From Paragemmobacter amnigenus (GTDB lineage: Bacteria > Pseudomonadota > Alphaproteobacteria > Rhodobacterales > Rhodobacteraceae), in the NCBI RefSeq assembly GCF_009908265.2, contig NZ_JAAATX020000004.1:1-64000 (forward strand): 64,000 nucleotides of DNA. Reading direction: 5' to 3'. Numbering within the stretch: position 1 is the first letter of the stretch; every line of letters starts with the position of its first letter. Positions 8,192 to 17,531 of this stretch are shown here, one piece after another. The notes under the pieces are model-generated. The model saw only the letters and a list, made by a program, of their open reading frames with translations. It was not told where the DNA came from and did no database searches. A program made the translations under genes and the position numbers.

Positions 8192-10081
8192 TCAGTCTGT
8201 CCATTCCCACGGGCGGGTGAAGCCGCCCAGCAGGGCCGCCACCTTCGCCTCGTCCACCGGCGCGGTGCGGACGAGGCGGGCCACCAGACCGCGCTTCTTG
8301 TCCTCCACCACCTCGGCCACATGGGCGCCGATGCCGGCCTCGGCAAGTGCCGCATCATAGACGCGGGTGATCGCCATGCGGCGCAGGTCCGGCTTGAACA
8401 CCTTGCCCACCGCGGTTTTCGGCAGTTCGGGCAGGATCTCGATATGCTTGGGCTGGGCGGCGCGTTCGTGGATATGGGTCTGGGCATAGGCCATCAGGTC
8501 GTCCACCCCCACCTCCTTGCCCTTGACCAGTTCGACATAGGCGCAGGGCAACTCGCCCGAATGGGCGTCGGGCTGGCCGATGGCGCCGACGAAGGCTACG
8601 GCCTCGTGCCTCATCAGCCCTTCCTCGATCACGGCGGGGTCGATGTTGTGACCGCCGCGGATGATCAGGTCCTTGGCGCGGCCGGTGATATACAGGTAGC
8701 CGTCCGCGTCGATCCGGCCCAGATCGCCCGTGCGCAGGAAGCGGCCCTCGGCAAAGAGGTCGTGGTTCTTGTCCACTTCGGTATAGGTCGACCCTTCGAA
8801 GACGCCGGGATTGGCGACGCAGATCTCGCCCACCTCATCCGTGGCGCATTCGCGGAACGTCTCGCCCGTCTTTTGCAGGATGCGCACATGGGTATGCGGG
8901 AAGGGCAGGCCGACCGAGCCGATCTTCTTGGTCCCCCCCGGCGGGTTGACCGACACGAGGCAGGTGCATTCCGTCAGGCCGTAGCCTTCGACGATCTCGA
9001 CCCCCGTCGCCTTGAAGAAGCGGTTGTAGAGTTCGACGGGCAGAGGGGCGGAGCCGGAAAAGGCGTTCTTCAGGGTGGAGATGTCGGCGTCGATGGGCCG
9101 CTGCATCAGGGCGGCAAGGGCCGTGGGCACCGTGATCAGATAGGTGCATCGCCAGCGTTCGATCAGCTTCCACAGGTTGTCGAATACCCCTTCCCCGCGA
9201 TAGCCCGCAGGGGTGGGAAAGACCACATGCGCGCCGGAGGCGATCATGGACATCAGGATCGGATAGGCCGCAAAGACGTGGAACAGCGGCAGCGGGCACA
9301 TGACCGTGTCGGTTTCCCGAAACAGCAGGCGATGCCCCAGCCAGCCGTTATAGACCATCCCCGACAGCTTGTGCTGCGCGACCTTGGGCATCCCCGTGGT
9401 GCCGCCGGTGTGGAAATAGGCGGCGACGCGGTCCTCCTTGTGGTCCTCGAAGGTCAGGCGGTCGGCAGGGTGTTTCGCCAGCTCTGCGGTGAAGTTCAAC
9501 ACGTTGGCCGTGTGGCTGACGGGGTTCTTCGGGCGCACCAGCGGCACGATCCAGGATTTGGGCGGCGAGAGGTAGCGCGCAAGGTCCACCTCCAGAACCG
9601 TCTTGACCGAAGGCGCGTGCTTGACCGCCTCGGCCACCTTCTGGGGCACGTCGGTCTTGGGAAAGGCCTTCAGCGTGACGACGACCTTCGCCTTCGTCTC
9701 GCGCAGGATGGCGCTGATCTGTTCGGGTTCCAGCAGGGGGTTGATCGGGTTGACGATCCCCGCCACCGCACCGCCCAGCAGGGTGACGGCCGTTTCAAGG
9801 CTGTTGGGCAGGACATAGGCGACGACGTCCTTTTCCCCGACGCCAAGGCTGCGGAACAGGTTTGCCGCCTGCGTCACCTGCGCGTGCAGGGCGTTCCAGG
9901 TCAGCGTTTCGGACTTGGTCGCGGGCCCCGACAGGATCTGGTAGCTGATCGCGGGGCGCGTGCCATGCGCGGTCTTCGCGCGGGTCAGGAATTCGTGCAT
10001 CGTGCGGGCGGCACCGCGCGCCTCCCACGGCATTTCGGATTCGATCGCCTTCACATCCGCAAGATTTGCGAATTCACCCAT
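8192..10081 (-). CDS. Acyl-CoA synthetase (AMP-forming ligase)
   Basis: The 629-residue enzyme activates a carboxylic acid to its CoA thioester through an acyl-AMP. The ATP-binding motif HTGGTTGMPK is at about 224-233, the A5 motif GYGLTECT is in the middle, and RTGDLGRIDADGYLYITGR plus the C-terminal PKTAVGKVFKPDLRR (with the catalytic Lys) are in place. The substrate is not evident; a medium/long-chain or aromatic acid is likely. The ATG at 10081 follows GGGGAGGAATGAC. It lies on the same strand as the ABC exporter, 115 bases after it. Confidence 0.88.
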   Translation of the reverse strand: MGEFANLADVKAIESEMPWEARGAARTMHEFLTRAKTAHGTRPAISYQILSGPATKSETLTWNALHAQVTQAANLFRSLGVGEKDVVAYVLPNSLETAVTLLGGAVAGIVNPINPLLEPEQISAILRETKAKVVVTLKAFPKTDVPQKVAEAVKHAPSVKTVLEVDLARYLSPPKSWIVPLVRPKNPVSHTANVLNFTAELAKHPADRLTFEDHKEDRVAAYFHTGGTTGMPKVAQHKLSGMVYNGWLGHRLLFRETDTVMCPLPLFHVFAAYPILMSMIASGAHVVFPTPAGYRGEGVFDNLWKLIERWRCTYLITVPTALAALMQRPIDADISTLKNAFSGSAPLPVELYNRFFKATGVEIVEGYGLTECTCLVSVNPPGGTKKIGSVGLPFPHTHVRILQKTGETFRECATDEVGEICVANPGVFEGSTYTEVDKNHDLFAEGRFLRTGDLGRIDADGYLYITGRAKDLIIRGGHNIDPAVIEEGLMRHEAVAFVGAIGQPDAHSGELPCAYVELVKGKEVGVDDLMAYAQTHIHERAAQPKHIEILPELPKTAVGKVFKPDLRRMAITRVYDAALAEAGIGAHVAEVVEDKKRGLVARLVRTAPVDEAKVAALLGGFTRPWEWTD

Positions 10082-10196
10082 GTCATTCCTCCCCTTGGCG
10101 GCCCCCTTGTTCCTCCCGGGGACTTTCAAGCGAATGTGATGGCTCGGGCCGCGCCCTGCAACCCTGCAAGGCAGGCGAAACGCAACGTCAGACGGA

Positions 10197-11978
10197 TCAG
10201 GCCTGCCCGTCGGTGAATTGCAGCCGCGCCAGACGGGCGTAAAGCCCGCCTTCGGCCACCAGCGCCTCATGCGTGCCGGTCGCGACGATGCGGCCACCGT
10301 CGAAGACGACGATGCGGTCGGCGCGTTTGACCGTGGCCAGACGGTGCGCCACGACAAGGACGGTCCGCCCTTCGGCCAGACTTTCCACCGCCGCCTGCAC
10401 CGCGCGTTCGGATTCCGCATCCAGCGCCGAGGTCGCCTCGTCCAGAAGCAGCACGCGGGCATCGCGCAGGATGGCGCGGGCGATGGCGATGCGCTGCTTC
10501 TGCCCGCCCGACAGCATCACGCCGCGTTCGCCCAGCCACGAATCGTACCCCTGCGGCAGCGCGGTCAGGAAGTCATGCGCGGCGGCGGCGCGGGCGGCGG
10601 CCTCCACCTCGGCATCGGTGGCGTCGGGGCGGCCGAAGCGGATGTTTTCCCGCGCAGAGGCGGCGAAGATCACGGGGTCTTGCGGCACCATGGCGATGGC
10701 GCGGCGGAAATCGGCGCGGGCCATGTCGCGCAGGTCGATCCCGTCGAAACGCACCACCCCCGCCTGCGGGTCGTAGAACCGCATCAGGAGTTGCAGGATC
10801 GTCGTCTTGCCCGCCCCCGACGGCCCCACCAGCGCCACCGTTTCCCCCGGCGAGACGCGCAGGGAAACACCGTTCAGCGCCGAAACCTCGGGCCGCGCGG
10901 GATAGCGGAAGGTCACGTCGTCGAAGACGATCTCGCCCCGCACGGGGCGCGGCAGCGCGCGGGGCGTGGCGGGATCGGCCACCGTATCCTCGGCGTTCAA
11001 GAGTTCGACCAGCCGTTCGGTCGCGCCCGCCGCGCGCTGCACCTCGCCCCAGATTTCCGACAGGGCACCCACGGCGCCCGCCACCATCACCGCATAGATG
11101 ACGAATTGCACCAGTTCGCCCGCGCTCATCACGCCGGCGCGCACGTCGCGCGCACCGATCCAGAGGACGCCCACGATGCCGGTGAAGGTCAGGAAGATGA
11201 CGATGACGGTCATCAGCGCCCGCACCCGCGTGCGGATGCGCGCGACGTCAAAGGATTTCTCGGTCACCTCGGCAAAGGCGGCGCGGGTCAAACCTTCATG
11301 CGTGAAGGCCTGCACGGTCTGGACCGAGGACAGCGCCTCGGAGGCCGAACCGGAGGAATTGGCGATCCAGTCCTGCGCCTCGCGGCTGAGACCGCGCAGG
11401 CGGCGGCCGAGGATCACGATGGGCACCACCACCGCAGGCACGATCAAAAGGACCAGCCCCGTCAGCTTGGCCGAGGTCAGCATCAGCAGGACCAGCCCGC
11501 CCAGCAGCATCAGCACGTTGCGCAGCGCGACCGAGATGGACGATCCGATCAGCGACAGGATCAGCGTGGTGTCGGTGGTGATGCGGCTCAGCACCTCGCC
11601 CGTCAGCAGGCGCTCGAAGAAGGCGGGGCTCATGCCCATCACGCGGTCGAACACCGCGCGGCGGATATCGGCCACGACCCGTTCGCCCAGCTTGGTGACG
11701 AAGTAGTAGCGGATGCCCGTCCCGATCGCCAACAGGGCGGCGATCAGCAGGGCCGCGCCGAAATACTGGTCGAGGATGGCCACATCCTGATTGAACCCGT
11801 CCACCACGCGCCGCACGGCGAGGGGCAGAAGCAGGCTCATCCCCGCCGTCACCACAAGCGCGCCCAGCGCCAGACCGGTCATCGCCCGATAGGGCCGCAG
11901 GAAGGGTGCCAACCCCCTGAGCGCGCCCACCCGTTTCGACGCCGCGCGATCCAATGCCTTGTCGTCTCTGGCCATCAT
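10197..11978 (-). CDS. ABCB-type ABC exporter (fused permease-ATPase)
   Basis: A 593-residue half-transporter: an N-terminal six-helix membrane domain (about 25-320) and a C-terminal nucleotide-binding domain. The latter has Walker A GPSGAGKTT, signature LSGGQKQR, Walker B VLLLDEATSALD and the H-loop Val-Ala-His-Arg-Leu. It should act as a homodimer in the inner membrane, as MsbA/LmrA-like lipid or drug exporters do; the substrate is unknown. Two adjacent ATGs (11978 and 11975) follow CGGGGATGC, and either may be used. Confidence 0.9.
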   Translation of the reverse strand: MMARDDKALDRAASKRVGALRGLAPFLRPYRAMTGLALGALVVTAGMSLLLPLAVRRVVDGFNQDVAILDQYFGAALLIAALLAIGTGIRYYFVTKLGERVVADIRRAVFDRVMGMSPAFFERLLTGEVLSRITTDTTLILSLIGSSISVALRNVLMLLGGLVLLMLTSAKLTGLVLLIVPAVVVPIVILGRRLRGLSREAQDWIANSSGSASEALSSVQTVQAFTHEGLTRAAFAEVTEKSFDVARIRTRVRALMTVIVIFLTFTGIVGVLWIGARDVRAGVMSAGELVQFVIYAVMVAGAVGALSEIWGEVQRAAGATERLVELLNAEDTVADPATPRALPRPVRGEIVFDDVTFRYPARPEVSALNGVSLRVSPGETVALVGPSGAGKTTILQLLMRFYDPQAGVVRFDGIDLRDMARADFRRAIAMVPQDPVIFAASARENIRFGRPDATDAEVEAAARAAAAHDFLTALPQGYDSWLGERGVMLSGGQKQRIAIARAILRDARVLLLDEATSALDAESERAVQAAVESLAEGRTVLVVAHRLATVKRADRIVVFDGGRIVATGTHEALVAEGGLYARLARLQFTDGQA

Positions 11979-12109
11979 GCATCCCCGTTCCGCGTTCAGG
12001 GGTTTAGGCAAGTCACCCGCAGGCGGCAAGGGCGCGTTGGATGCGTACCCCCCGTTCGACCCCTGTCGCTTGCCCCGTTGCTGTGCCAGACTGGACGAAA
12101 GGGGATCAC

Positions 12110-12784
12110 ATGTCCGTCACCACGCTCGTCTTCGATGCCTATGGCACGCTGTTCGACGTCACCGCCGCCGCCCGCCGTGCGGGGGCCGACACGCCCGCTC
12201 TGGCGCAGGTCTGGCCCACGCTGGCGGGGGAATGGCGCAGGAAGCAGCTGGAATACACATGGCTGCGCGCCATCACGGGGGCGCATGCCGATTTCGCTGC
12301 CGTGACCGCCGACGCGCTGGACTGGGCGATGGAGGCGGCGGGGCTGTCCGATCCCGCCCTGCGCGCGCGTCTGCTGGCGCTTTACGACGAACTCGACCCC
12401 TTCCCCGAGACGGCAGAGGTGCTTGGCCACCTGAAGGACAGCGGCTTCCGCCTTGGCATCCTGTCGAACGGCACGCCCGCCATGCTGGCCGCCGCCACCC
12501 GCGCGGCGGGGATCACGGGGCTGTTCGACGCCGTCCTGTCGGTCGAGGAGGTCCGCATCTACAAACCCCATGCCAGCGTCTATGCGCTGGTCGAACGCCA
12601 CCTTGGCGCGTCACCGCAACAGGTGCTGTTCGTGTCGTCAAACGGCTGGGACATCGCGGGGGCGGCGCGCTTCGGGTTCCGGACCGCTTGGGTGAACCGC
12701 GCGGGCCTGCCCGTCGACCGCCTGCCCCAGCGCCCGATGCATGAAATCCCCGACCTGACCCATCTGCCACGGCTGATCGCATGA
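12110..12784 (+). CDS. HAD-type (S)-2-haloacid dehalogenase
   Basis: The 224-residue protein has the L-2-haloacid dehalogenase pattern: the nucleophile loop VFDAYGTLFD (Asp10 region), motif II SNGT, the KPHASVY lysine, and the SSNGWDIAGAARFGF signature near the C-terminus. The predicted reaction is hydrolysis of 2-haloacids to 2-hydroxyacids. The ATG at 12110 follows AAAGGGGATCAC. The stop overlaps the next start (ATGA), the first of two such overlaps that tie this gene to the hydrolase and the dehydratase. Confidence 0.9.
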   Translation: MSVTTLVFDAYGTLFDVTAAARRAGADTPALAQVWPTLAGEWRRKQLEYTWLRAITGAHADFAAVTADALDWAMEAAGLSDPALRARLLALYDELDPFPETAEVLGHLKDSGFRLGILSNGTPAMLAAATRAAGITGLFDAVLSVEEVRIYKPHASVYALVERHLGASPQQVLFVSSNGWDIAGAARFGFRTAWVNRAGLPVDRLPQRPMHEIPDLTHLPRLIA

Positions 12785-13605
12785 CCCGTTTCTTCACCGC
12801 CCCCGACGGCGCCCGCCTTGCCTATAAGGACGAGGGAGAGGGGCTTGCCCTGCTCTGCCTTGCCGGACTGACCCGCACGATGGGCGATTTCGACTATCTG
12901 CGCCCGCACCTGCCGCCCTGCCGCCTGATCCGGATGGATTACCGCGGCCGCGGGGCCAGCGACTGGACGGGGGCCGCGACCTATACCGTCCCGCAAGAGG
13001 CGCAGGATGCGCTGGCGCTCATGGACCATCTGGGGGTGGACCGCGCGGCGGTGCTTGGCACCTCGCGCGGGGGGCTGATCGGGATGCTGCTGGCGGCGCT
13101 GGCGAAACCGCGCCTCATGGGGCTGTGCCTGAACGACATCGGGCCAGAGATCCACCGCGCGGGGCTGGTGCGGATCTTCGACTATGTCGGGCGCAATCCG
13201 GCATCGAAGACGCATCAGGTTCTGGCCGATGCCATGCCGCGCAACATGCCCGGTTTCGCCAATGTCCCCCCCGCCCGCTGGCTGGAGGAGGCGCGGCTGC
13301 ATTACACGGCGACGGAGACGGGGCTGAAGATCACCTATGACCCCGCCCTGCGCGATGCCTTCCTTGCCGCCTTCGACGGGCCGCCTGCCGACCTGTGGCC
13401 GCTGTTCGATGCCTGCGCAGGGCTGCCGCTGGCGCTGATCCGGGGGGCGAATTCCGACCTGCTGACGGCGGAAACCGCGGCCGAGATGCGCCGCCGCCGC
13501 CCCGACATGATCTTTGCCGAAGTGCCCGATCGCGCCCATATCCCCTTTCTGGACGAAGCCGAAAGCGTGGCGGCCATCCGTGCCTTTCTTGCGGCCTGCG
13601 CATGA
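12781..13605 (+). CDS. Alpha/beta hydrolase
   Basis: A 274-residue alpha/beta-fold hydrolase. The nucleophile elbow is GTSRGG (Ser at about 95), the oxyanion region is LCLAGLTRTMGDFDYL, and the probable catalytic His lies in VPDRAHIPFLDE near the C-terminus. The substrate is unknown. It overlaps both neighbours by the four bases ATGA, so dehalogenase, hydrolase and dehydratase are made from one coupled message. Confidence 0.88.
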   Translation: MTRFFTAPDGARLAYKDEGEGLALLCLAGLTRTMGDFDYLRPHLPPCRLIRMDYRGRGASDWTGAATYTVPQEAQDALALMDHLGVDRAAVLGTSRGGLIGMLLAALAKPRLMGLCLNDIGPEIHRAGLVRIFDYVGRNPASKTHQVLADAMPRNMPGFANVPPARWLEEARLHYTATETGLKITYDPALRDAFLAAFDGPPADLWPLFDACAGLPLALIRGANSDLLTAETAAEMRRRRPDMIFAEVPDRAHIPFLDEAESVAAIRAFLAACA

Positions 13606-14573
13606 CCGACATCGCGCTGATCCAGTCCGCCGCCGCCCGCCTTGCCGGACATGCCCGCGTGACCCCGCTTCTGAACGCGCCGCTGCTGGATGCGCTGGCA
13701 GGGCGGCGGGTGTTCGTGAAGGCCGAGTGCCTGCAACTGACCGGATCGTTCAAGTTCCGCGGCGGCTGGTCCGCCGTCTCGGCTCTCGATCCCGCCACGC
13801 GGGCGCGGGGGGTGATGGCCTATTCCAGCGGCAACCACGCGCAGGGGGTGGCGCTGGCGGCACAGCGCCACGGGGTGCCTGCGGTGATCCTGATGCCCGC
13901 CGACGCGCCGCAGGTGAAGATCGCCAACACCCGCGCCTACGGGGCAGAGGTGATCCTTTACGACCGAGCGACCGAGGACCGCGATGCCCTTGGCGCGGCC
14001 CTGACGGCGGAACGCGGGCTGACGCTGGTCAAACCCTTTGACGACGCGCAGGTGATCGCGGGTCAGGGTACCTGCGGGCTGGAGATTGCGGAACAGGCGC
14101 AGACCGCGGGCGTGACAGAGGCCACGGTGCTGACCTGCTGCGGCGGTGGCGGGCTGACCGCAGGCATCGCGCTGGCGCTGGAATCGCGCGCCCCCGCGCT
14201 GACCGTGCGGCCGGTGGAGCCTGCGGGTTTCGACGACACCGCGCGCTCGCTGGCATCGGGCCGGATCGAGCGGAACGCGGCGGCGACGGGGTCGATCTGC
14301 GACGCGATCCTGACCCCCGCCCCCGGTGCGCTGACCTTTCCCATCCTGCGCCGCCTTTGCGGCGCGGGCCTGACCGTCACGGACGATCAGGCGCTGCGCG
14401 CCATGGCGCTGGCATTTGCCCATCTGCGGATCGTGCTGGAACCCGGCGGGGCGGTGGCGCTGGCCGCGGCGCTCTTCCACGACGACTTGCCCGATACGGT
14501 GATCTGCACCGCCTCGGGCGGGAATGTGGACCCCGCGACCTTCCGCATGGCGTTGGAGCGTTACCCCGCCTGA
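13602..14573 (+). CDS. Serine/threonine dehydratase (PLP fold type II)
   Basis: A 323-residue catabolic-type threonine dehydratase or serine racemase homologue. The PLP lysine is in GSFKFRGG (near 55), the substrate loop SSGNHAQG follows, and the phosphate-binding glycine loop CCGGGGLTAG is near 185. It lacks the C-terminal ACT regulatory domain of biosynthetic IlvA, so it probably deaminates serine or threonine, or a related hydroxyamino acid, without isoleucine control. Its start overlaps the hydrolase stop. Confidence 0.88.
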   Translation: MTDIALIQSAAARLAGHARVTPLLNAPLLDALAGRRVFVKAECLQLTGSFKFRGGWSAVSALDPATRARGVMAYSSGNHAQGVALAAQRHGVPAVILMPADAPQVKIANTRAYGAEVILYDRATEDRDALGAALTAERGLTLVKPFDDAQVIAGQGTCGLEIAEQAQTAGVTEATVLTCCGGGGLTAGIALALESRAPALTVRPVEPAGFDDTARSLASGRIERNAAATGSICDAILTPAPGALTFPILRRLCGAGLTVTDDQALRAMALAFAHLRIVLEPGGAVALAAALFHDDLPDTVICTASGGNVDPATFRMALERYPA

Positions 14574-14641
14574 CCGCCCCTTTCGAACATTTCGCACCGC
14601 CGCCGCCCCATCCGCACCACCCAGAGAGTCACCTTCCGAAC

Positions 14642-15430
14642 ATGGCCCCCGTCTTCCTGCCCGACCTGCGCCTGAATGCCGACCTGACCGGACCGGAGGG
14701 GGGCGCGCCCCTCGTCCTTGTCCACGCGCTCGGCACCTCTGCCGCGATCTGGGACGATCTGCTGCCGCTTTTGCCCGCCACCCTGCGCGTCCTGCGCCTT
14801 GATCTGCGCGGGCATGGCGCGTCGGACGTGCCCGCCGCGCCCTATGCCATGGGCGCGCTGATACGCGATACCGAACGGCTGATGGACCATTTCGCGCTGA
14901 AGGATGCGGTGATCCTTGGCCTGTCCATCGGCGGGCTGGTGGCGCAGGGGCTGGCGGTCAAACGGCTGGACCTGATCCGCGGGATGGTGCTGTCGAACAC
15001 GGCGGCCAAGATCGGGCGGCCGGAACAATGGGCCGACCGCATCGCCGCCATCCGCGCGGGCGGCATGGCCGCGCTGCATGACGCCACGATGGAACGCTGG
15101 CTGGGGCGGAAATGGCGCGACAGCCCCGCCCTGCCCCGCCTGTCGCGGCTGTTCCTTGCCACCGACCCCGAAGGCTGGTGTGGCTGTGCCGCCGCCATCG
15201 CCGGAACCGACTTTTACGAGACGACGGCCACCCTGACCCTGCCCACCCTTGCCATCGCAGGGGCCAATGACGCCTCGACCCCGCCCGATCTAGTGCGCGA
15301 GACGGCCGAGCTGGTCAAAGGCCACCGCTTCGCCCTGATCCGCGGCGCGGGCCATATCCCGCCGGTGGAAAAGCCCGCGGAATATGCCGCCCTGCTGACG
15401 CAGTTCCTGACGGAGATCGGGCATGTCTGA
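14642..15430 (+). CDS. pcaD: 3-oxoadipate enol-lactonase-like hydrolase
   Basis: The 262-residue alpha/beta hydrolase has the PcaD layout: HALGTSAAIWDDLLPLL at the oxyanion hole, LRGHGASDVP, nucleophile GLSIGG, and the C-terminal RGAGHIPPVEKPAEYA with the catalytic His. PcaD opens 3-oxoadipate enol-lactone in the beta-ketoadipate pathway. No other pca genes are in the window, so the specific substrate is inferred from similarity only. The ATG at 14642 lacks a strong ribosome site; the next gene overlaps it by 8 bases. Confidence 0.78.
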   Translation: MAPVFLPDLRLNADLTGPEGGAPLVLVHALGTSAAIWDDLLPLLPATLRVLRLDLRGHGASDVPAAPYAMGALIRDTERLMDHFALKDAVILGLSIGGLVAQGLAVKRLDLIRGMVLSNTAAKIGRPEQWADRIAAIRAGGMAALHDATMERWLGRKWRDSPALPRLSRLFLATDPEGWCGCAAAIAGTDFYETTATLTLPTLAIAGANDASTPPDLVRETAELVKGHRFALIRGAGHIPPVEKPAEYAALLTQFLTEIGHV

Positions 15431-16151
15431 CATCCTGCTGGTCCATGGCGCGGCGCATGGGGCGTGGTGCTGGCACCGCGTCCTGCCGCTCCTGCGCGCG
15501 ATGGGGCACACGGCGCGCGCGATCGACCTGCCCGCGCACGGGGACGATCCGACCGATCCGTCGGAGGTGACGCTGGACCTGTACGCCGACGCCATCCTGA
15601 ACGCGACGCGCGGCCCCACGATCCTTGTCGGCCATTCCATGGGCGGCTTTCCCATCACCGCCGCCGCCCAGCGCGCGCCGGACCGCTTCGCGGCGCTGGT
15701 CTATCTCTGCGCCTATCTTCCCGTGGCGGGGCAGAGCCTTGCCGGGATGCGCCGCGCGGGGCCAAGCCAGCCGCTTGCCGGTTCCTTCCTCCTCGACGAC
15801 AGCCGCACCACCTTCACCTTCGACCCCGCCCGCGCGCCCGCGCTGTTCTATCACGACTGCCCGCCCGAAGATGTCGCGCTGGCCGCGCGCCGCCTGTGCC
15901 CCCAACCGATCCGCCCGCAGGAAACCGCCCTTCCCGACACGTCGCGCGCCGAAACCCTGCCGCGCTTCTACATCCGCTGCGCCGATGACCGCGCCATCCC
16001 GCCGGGCTACCAGACCACCATGTCCGCCGCCCTGCCCCGCGACCATGTCCTTTCGCTGCCCTGCGGCCATTCCCCCTTCTTCGCGGCACCCGATGCACTG
16101 GCCCGCCACATCGACGCAATTTCGCGCGCGCCCTCTGTCAAGCGCGCCTGA
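15423..16151 (+). CDS. Alpha/beta hydrolase of the plant esterase-like (EstC/MES) type
   Basis: A 242-residue hydrolase. LVHGAAHGAWCWHRVLPLL at the N-terminus, GHSMGG as nucleophile elbow (about residue 72) and CGHSPFFAAPDALA near the end are typical of the salicylate esterase/hydroxynitrile lyase subgroup. The likely reaction is ester hydrolysis; the substrate is unknown. It starts inside the last 8 bases of the PcaD-like gene. A perfect inverted repeat GCGCCTG-A-CAGGCGC overlaps its stop codon. Confidence 0.85.
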   Translation: MSDILLVHGAAHGAWCWHRVLPLLRAMGHTARAIDLPAHGDDPTDPSEVTLDLYADAILNATRGPTILVGHSMGGFPITAAAQRAPDRFAALVYLCAYLPVAGQSLAGMRRAGPSQPLAGSFLLDDSRTTFTFDPARAPALFYHDCPPEDVALAARRLCPQPIRPQETALPDTSRAETLPRFYIRCADDRAIPPGYQTTMSAALPRDHVLSLPCGHSPFFAAPDALARHIDAISRAPSVKRA

Positions 16152-16189
16152 CAGGCGCTAGCTTCCCCGCCAACCCAACGGGAAGCCCC

Positions 16190-17401
16190 ATGTCCGACCG
16201 CCGCGAAAAGCTCGCCCTCGCCTTCATCCTGATCACCATCACCATCGACGCCATCGGCATCGGCCTGATCTTCCCCGTCATGCCCGACCTGATCGAAAGC
16301 GTGACGGGCGGGTCGCTGTCGCAGGCGGCGGTCTGGGGCGGGATCCTGTCCACCTCATACGCGGTGATGCAGTTCCTGTTCGGCCCCGTGATAGGGTCGC
16401 TGTCCGACCGCTATGGCCGCCGCCCGATCCTGCTGATCTCGCTCCTCGTCATGTCGCTCGACTACCTCGTCATGGCCATGGCGCCGACGATCTGGCTGCT
16501 GCTGGCGGCCCGCGTGGTGGCAGGCATCACGGCGGCGACCTATTCCACCGCCACAGCCTATATCGCCGACATCACCCCGCCCGAGAAACGCGGCGCCCGC
16601 TTCGGCCTGATCGGGGCCTGTTTCGGCGTGGGCTTCGTCGCGGGGCCGCTGATCGGCGGGCTGCTGGCAGCCGTCGACCTGCACGCCCCCTTCTACGCCG
16701 CCGCCGCGCTGGCCCTTGCCAACATGGCCTTCGGCTTCTTCGTCCTGCCCGAGACGGTAACCGACGCCACCCGCCGCCCCTTCAGCCTTGCCCGCGCCAA
16801 CCCGCTGGGCGCGCTGCGGGCAGTGTCGAAGTTGCCCGGCCTCAAGCGCGTGCTGACCTGCTTCCTGATCCTCGGCATCGCGATGAACGTCTATCCGGCG
16901 ATCTGGGCCTATTACGGTCAGGCCCGCTTCGGCTGGGACAGCACGATGGTGGGGATGTCGCTGGCGCTTTACGGCATCAGCTTCGCCGTGGGACAGGCGG
17001 TGCTGGTCGGCCCGTTGATCCGCCGCTTCGGCGAACTCCGTGCGGTGCATTACGGCATGTGGGTGGATGTGGTGACCCTCGCCGCGCTCGGCCTTGTCAC
17101 CCAGGGCACCCACGCCCTCATCATAACCCCGATCACCGCCCTGGGCGGCGTCGTCACCCCCGCGCTGCAGGCACTGGCCAGCCGCGCCGCCCCCGCCGAT
17201 GCGCAAGGGGAACTCCAAGGCGTCCTCGCCTCGCTCAACGCCATCGCCATGATCACCTCGCCGCTCATCATGACCAACACCTTCGCCGCCTTCACCGCGC
17301 CCGATGCCCCCGTCTACTCTCCCGGCGCGCCCTTCCTGCTGGCCTCGGCACTCATGCTGCTCTGTCTGGTCCTGCATGTGACAGGCAAGGCCAAGGGCTG
17401 A
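16190..17401 (+). CDS. MFS efflux transporter, tetracycline-resistance (TCR/Tet) type
   Basis: A 403-residue, 12-helix major facilitator. The loop 2-3 signature GSLSDRYGRRPIL and the N-terminal ITITIDAIGIGLIFPVMPDL are hallmarks of the TetA(A-H)-like drug:H+ antiporters, and PEKRGARFGLIGACFGVGF forms motif C. Most chromosomal members of this kind do not give clinical tetracycline resistance. No TetR-type regulator is adjacent. The ATG follows GGAAGCCCC. Confidence 0.85.
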   Translation: MSDRREKLALAFILITITIDAIGIGLIFPVMPDLIESVTGGSLSQAAVWGGILSTSYAVMQFLFGPVIGSLSDRYGRRPILLISLLVMSLDYLVMAMAPTIWLLLAARVVAGITAATYSTATAYIADITPPEKRGARFGLIGACFGVGFVAGPLIGGLLAAVDLHAPFYAAAALALANMAFGFFVLPETVTDATRRPFSLARANPLGALRAVSKLPGLKRVLTCFLILGIAMNVYPAIWAYYGQARFGWDSTMVGMSLALYGISFAVGQAVLVGPLIRRFGELRAVHYGMWVDVVTLAALGLVTQGTHALIITPITALGGVVTPALQALASRAAPADAQGELQGVLASLNAIAMITSPLIMTNTFAAFTAPDAPVYSPGAPFLLASALMLLCLVLHVTGKAKG

Positions 17402-17450
17402 AAGCGTCACCTGCGCGTCGCAAACCATTGGGCAACCCGCGGCAGCCCCC

Positions 17451-17506
17451 TTCATCTTGGCCCAAATACTCTGCGGGGGTCCGGGGGTGCAAAACCCCCG
17501 GCCCCG
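17451..17506 (+). repeat. Copy 1 of the dispersed CATCTTGG hairpin element
   Basis: The run CATCTTGGCCCAAATACTC is followed by a G-rich segment and the hairpin CCGGGGGT-GCAAA-ACCCCCGG (17481-17501). A related element lies at 39519-39575 in the opposite orientation. I recall this kind of element as frequent between genes in Rhodobacterales. Here it separates the MFS gene from the enolase-superfamily gene. Confidence 0.7.
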
Positions 17507-17531
17507 GTCAGCCACAGGCAGGAGGCCGGAC

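Noticed and set aside
16190-17401. Tetracycline resistance determinant
   Set aside because: Family motifs are present, but there is no TetR regulator or mobile context. Chromosomal homologues usually transport other compounds.
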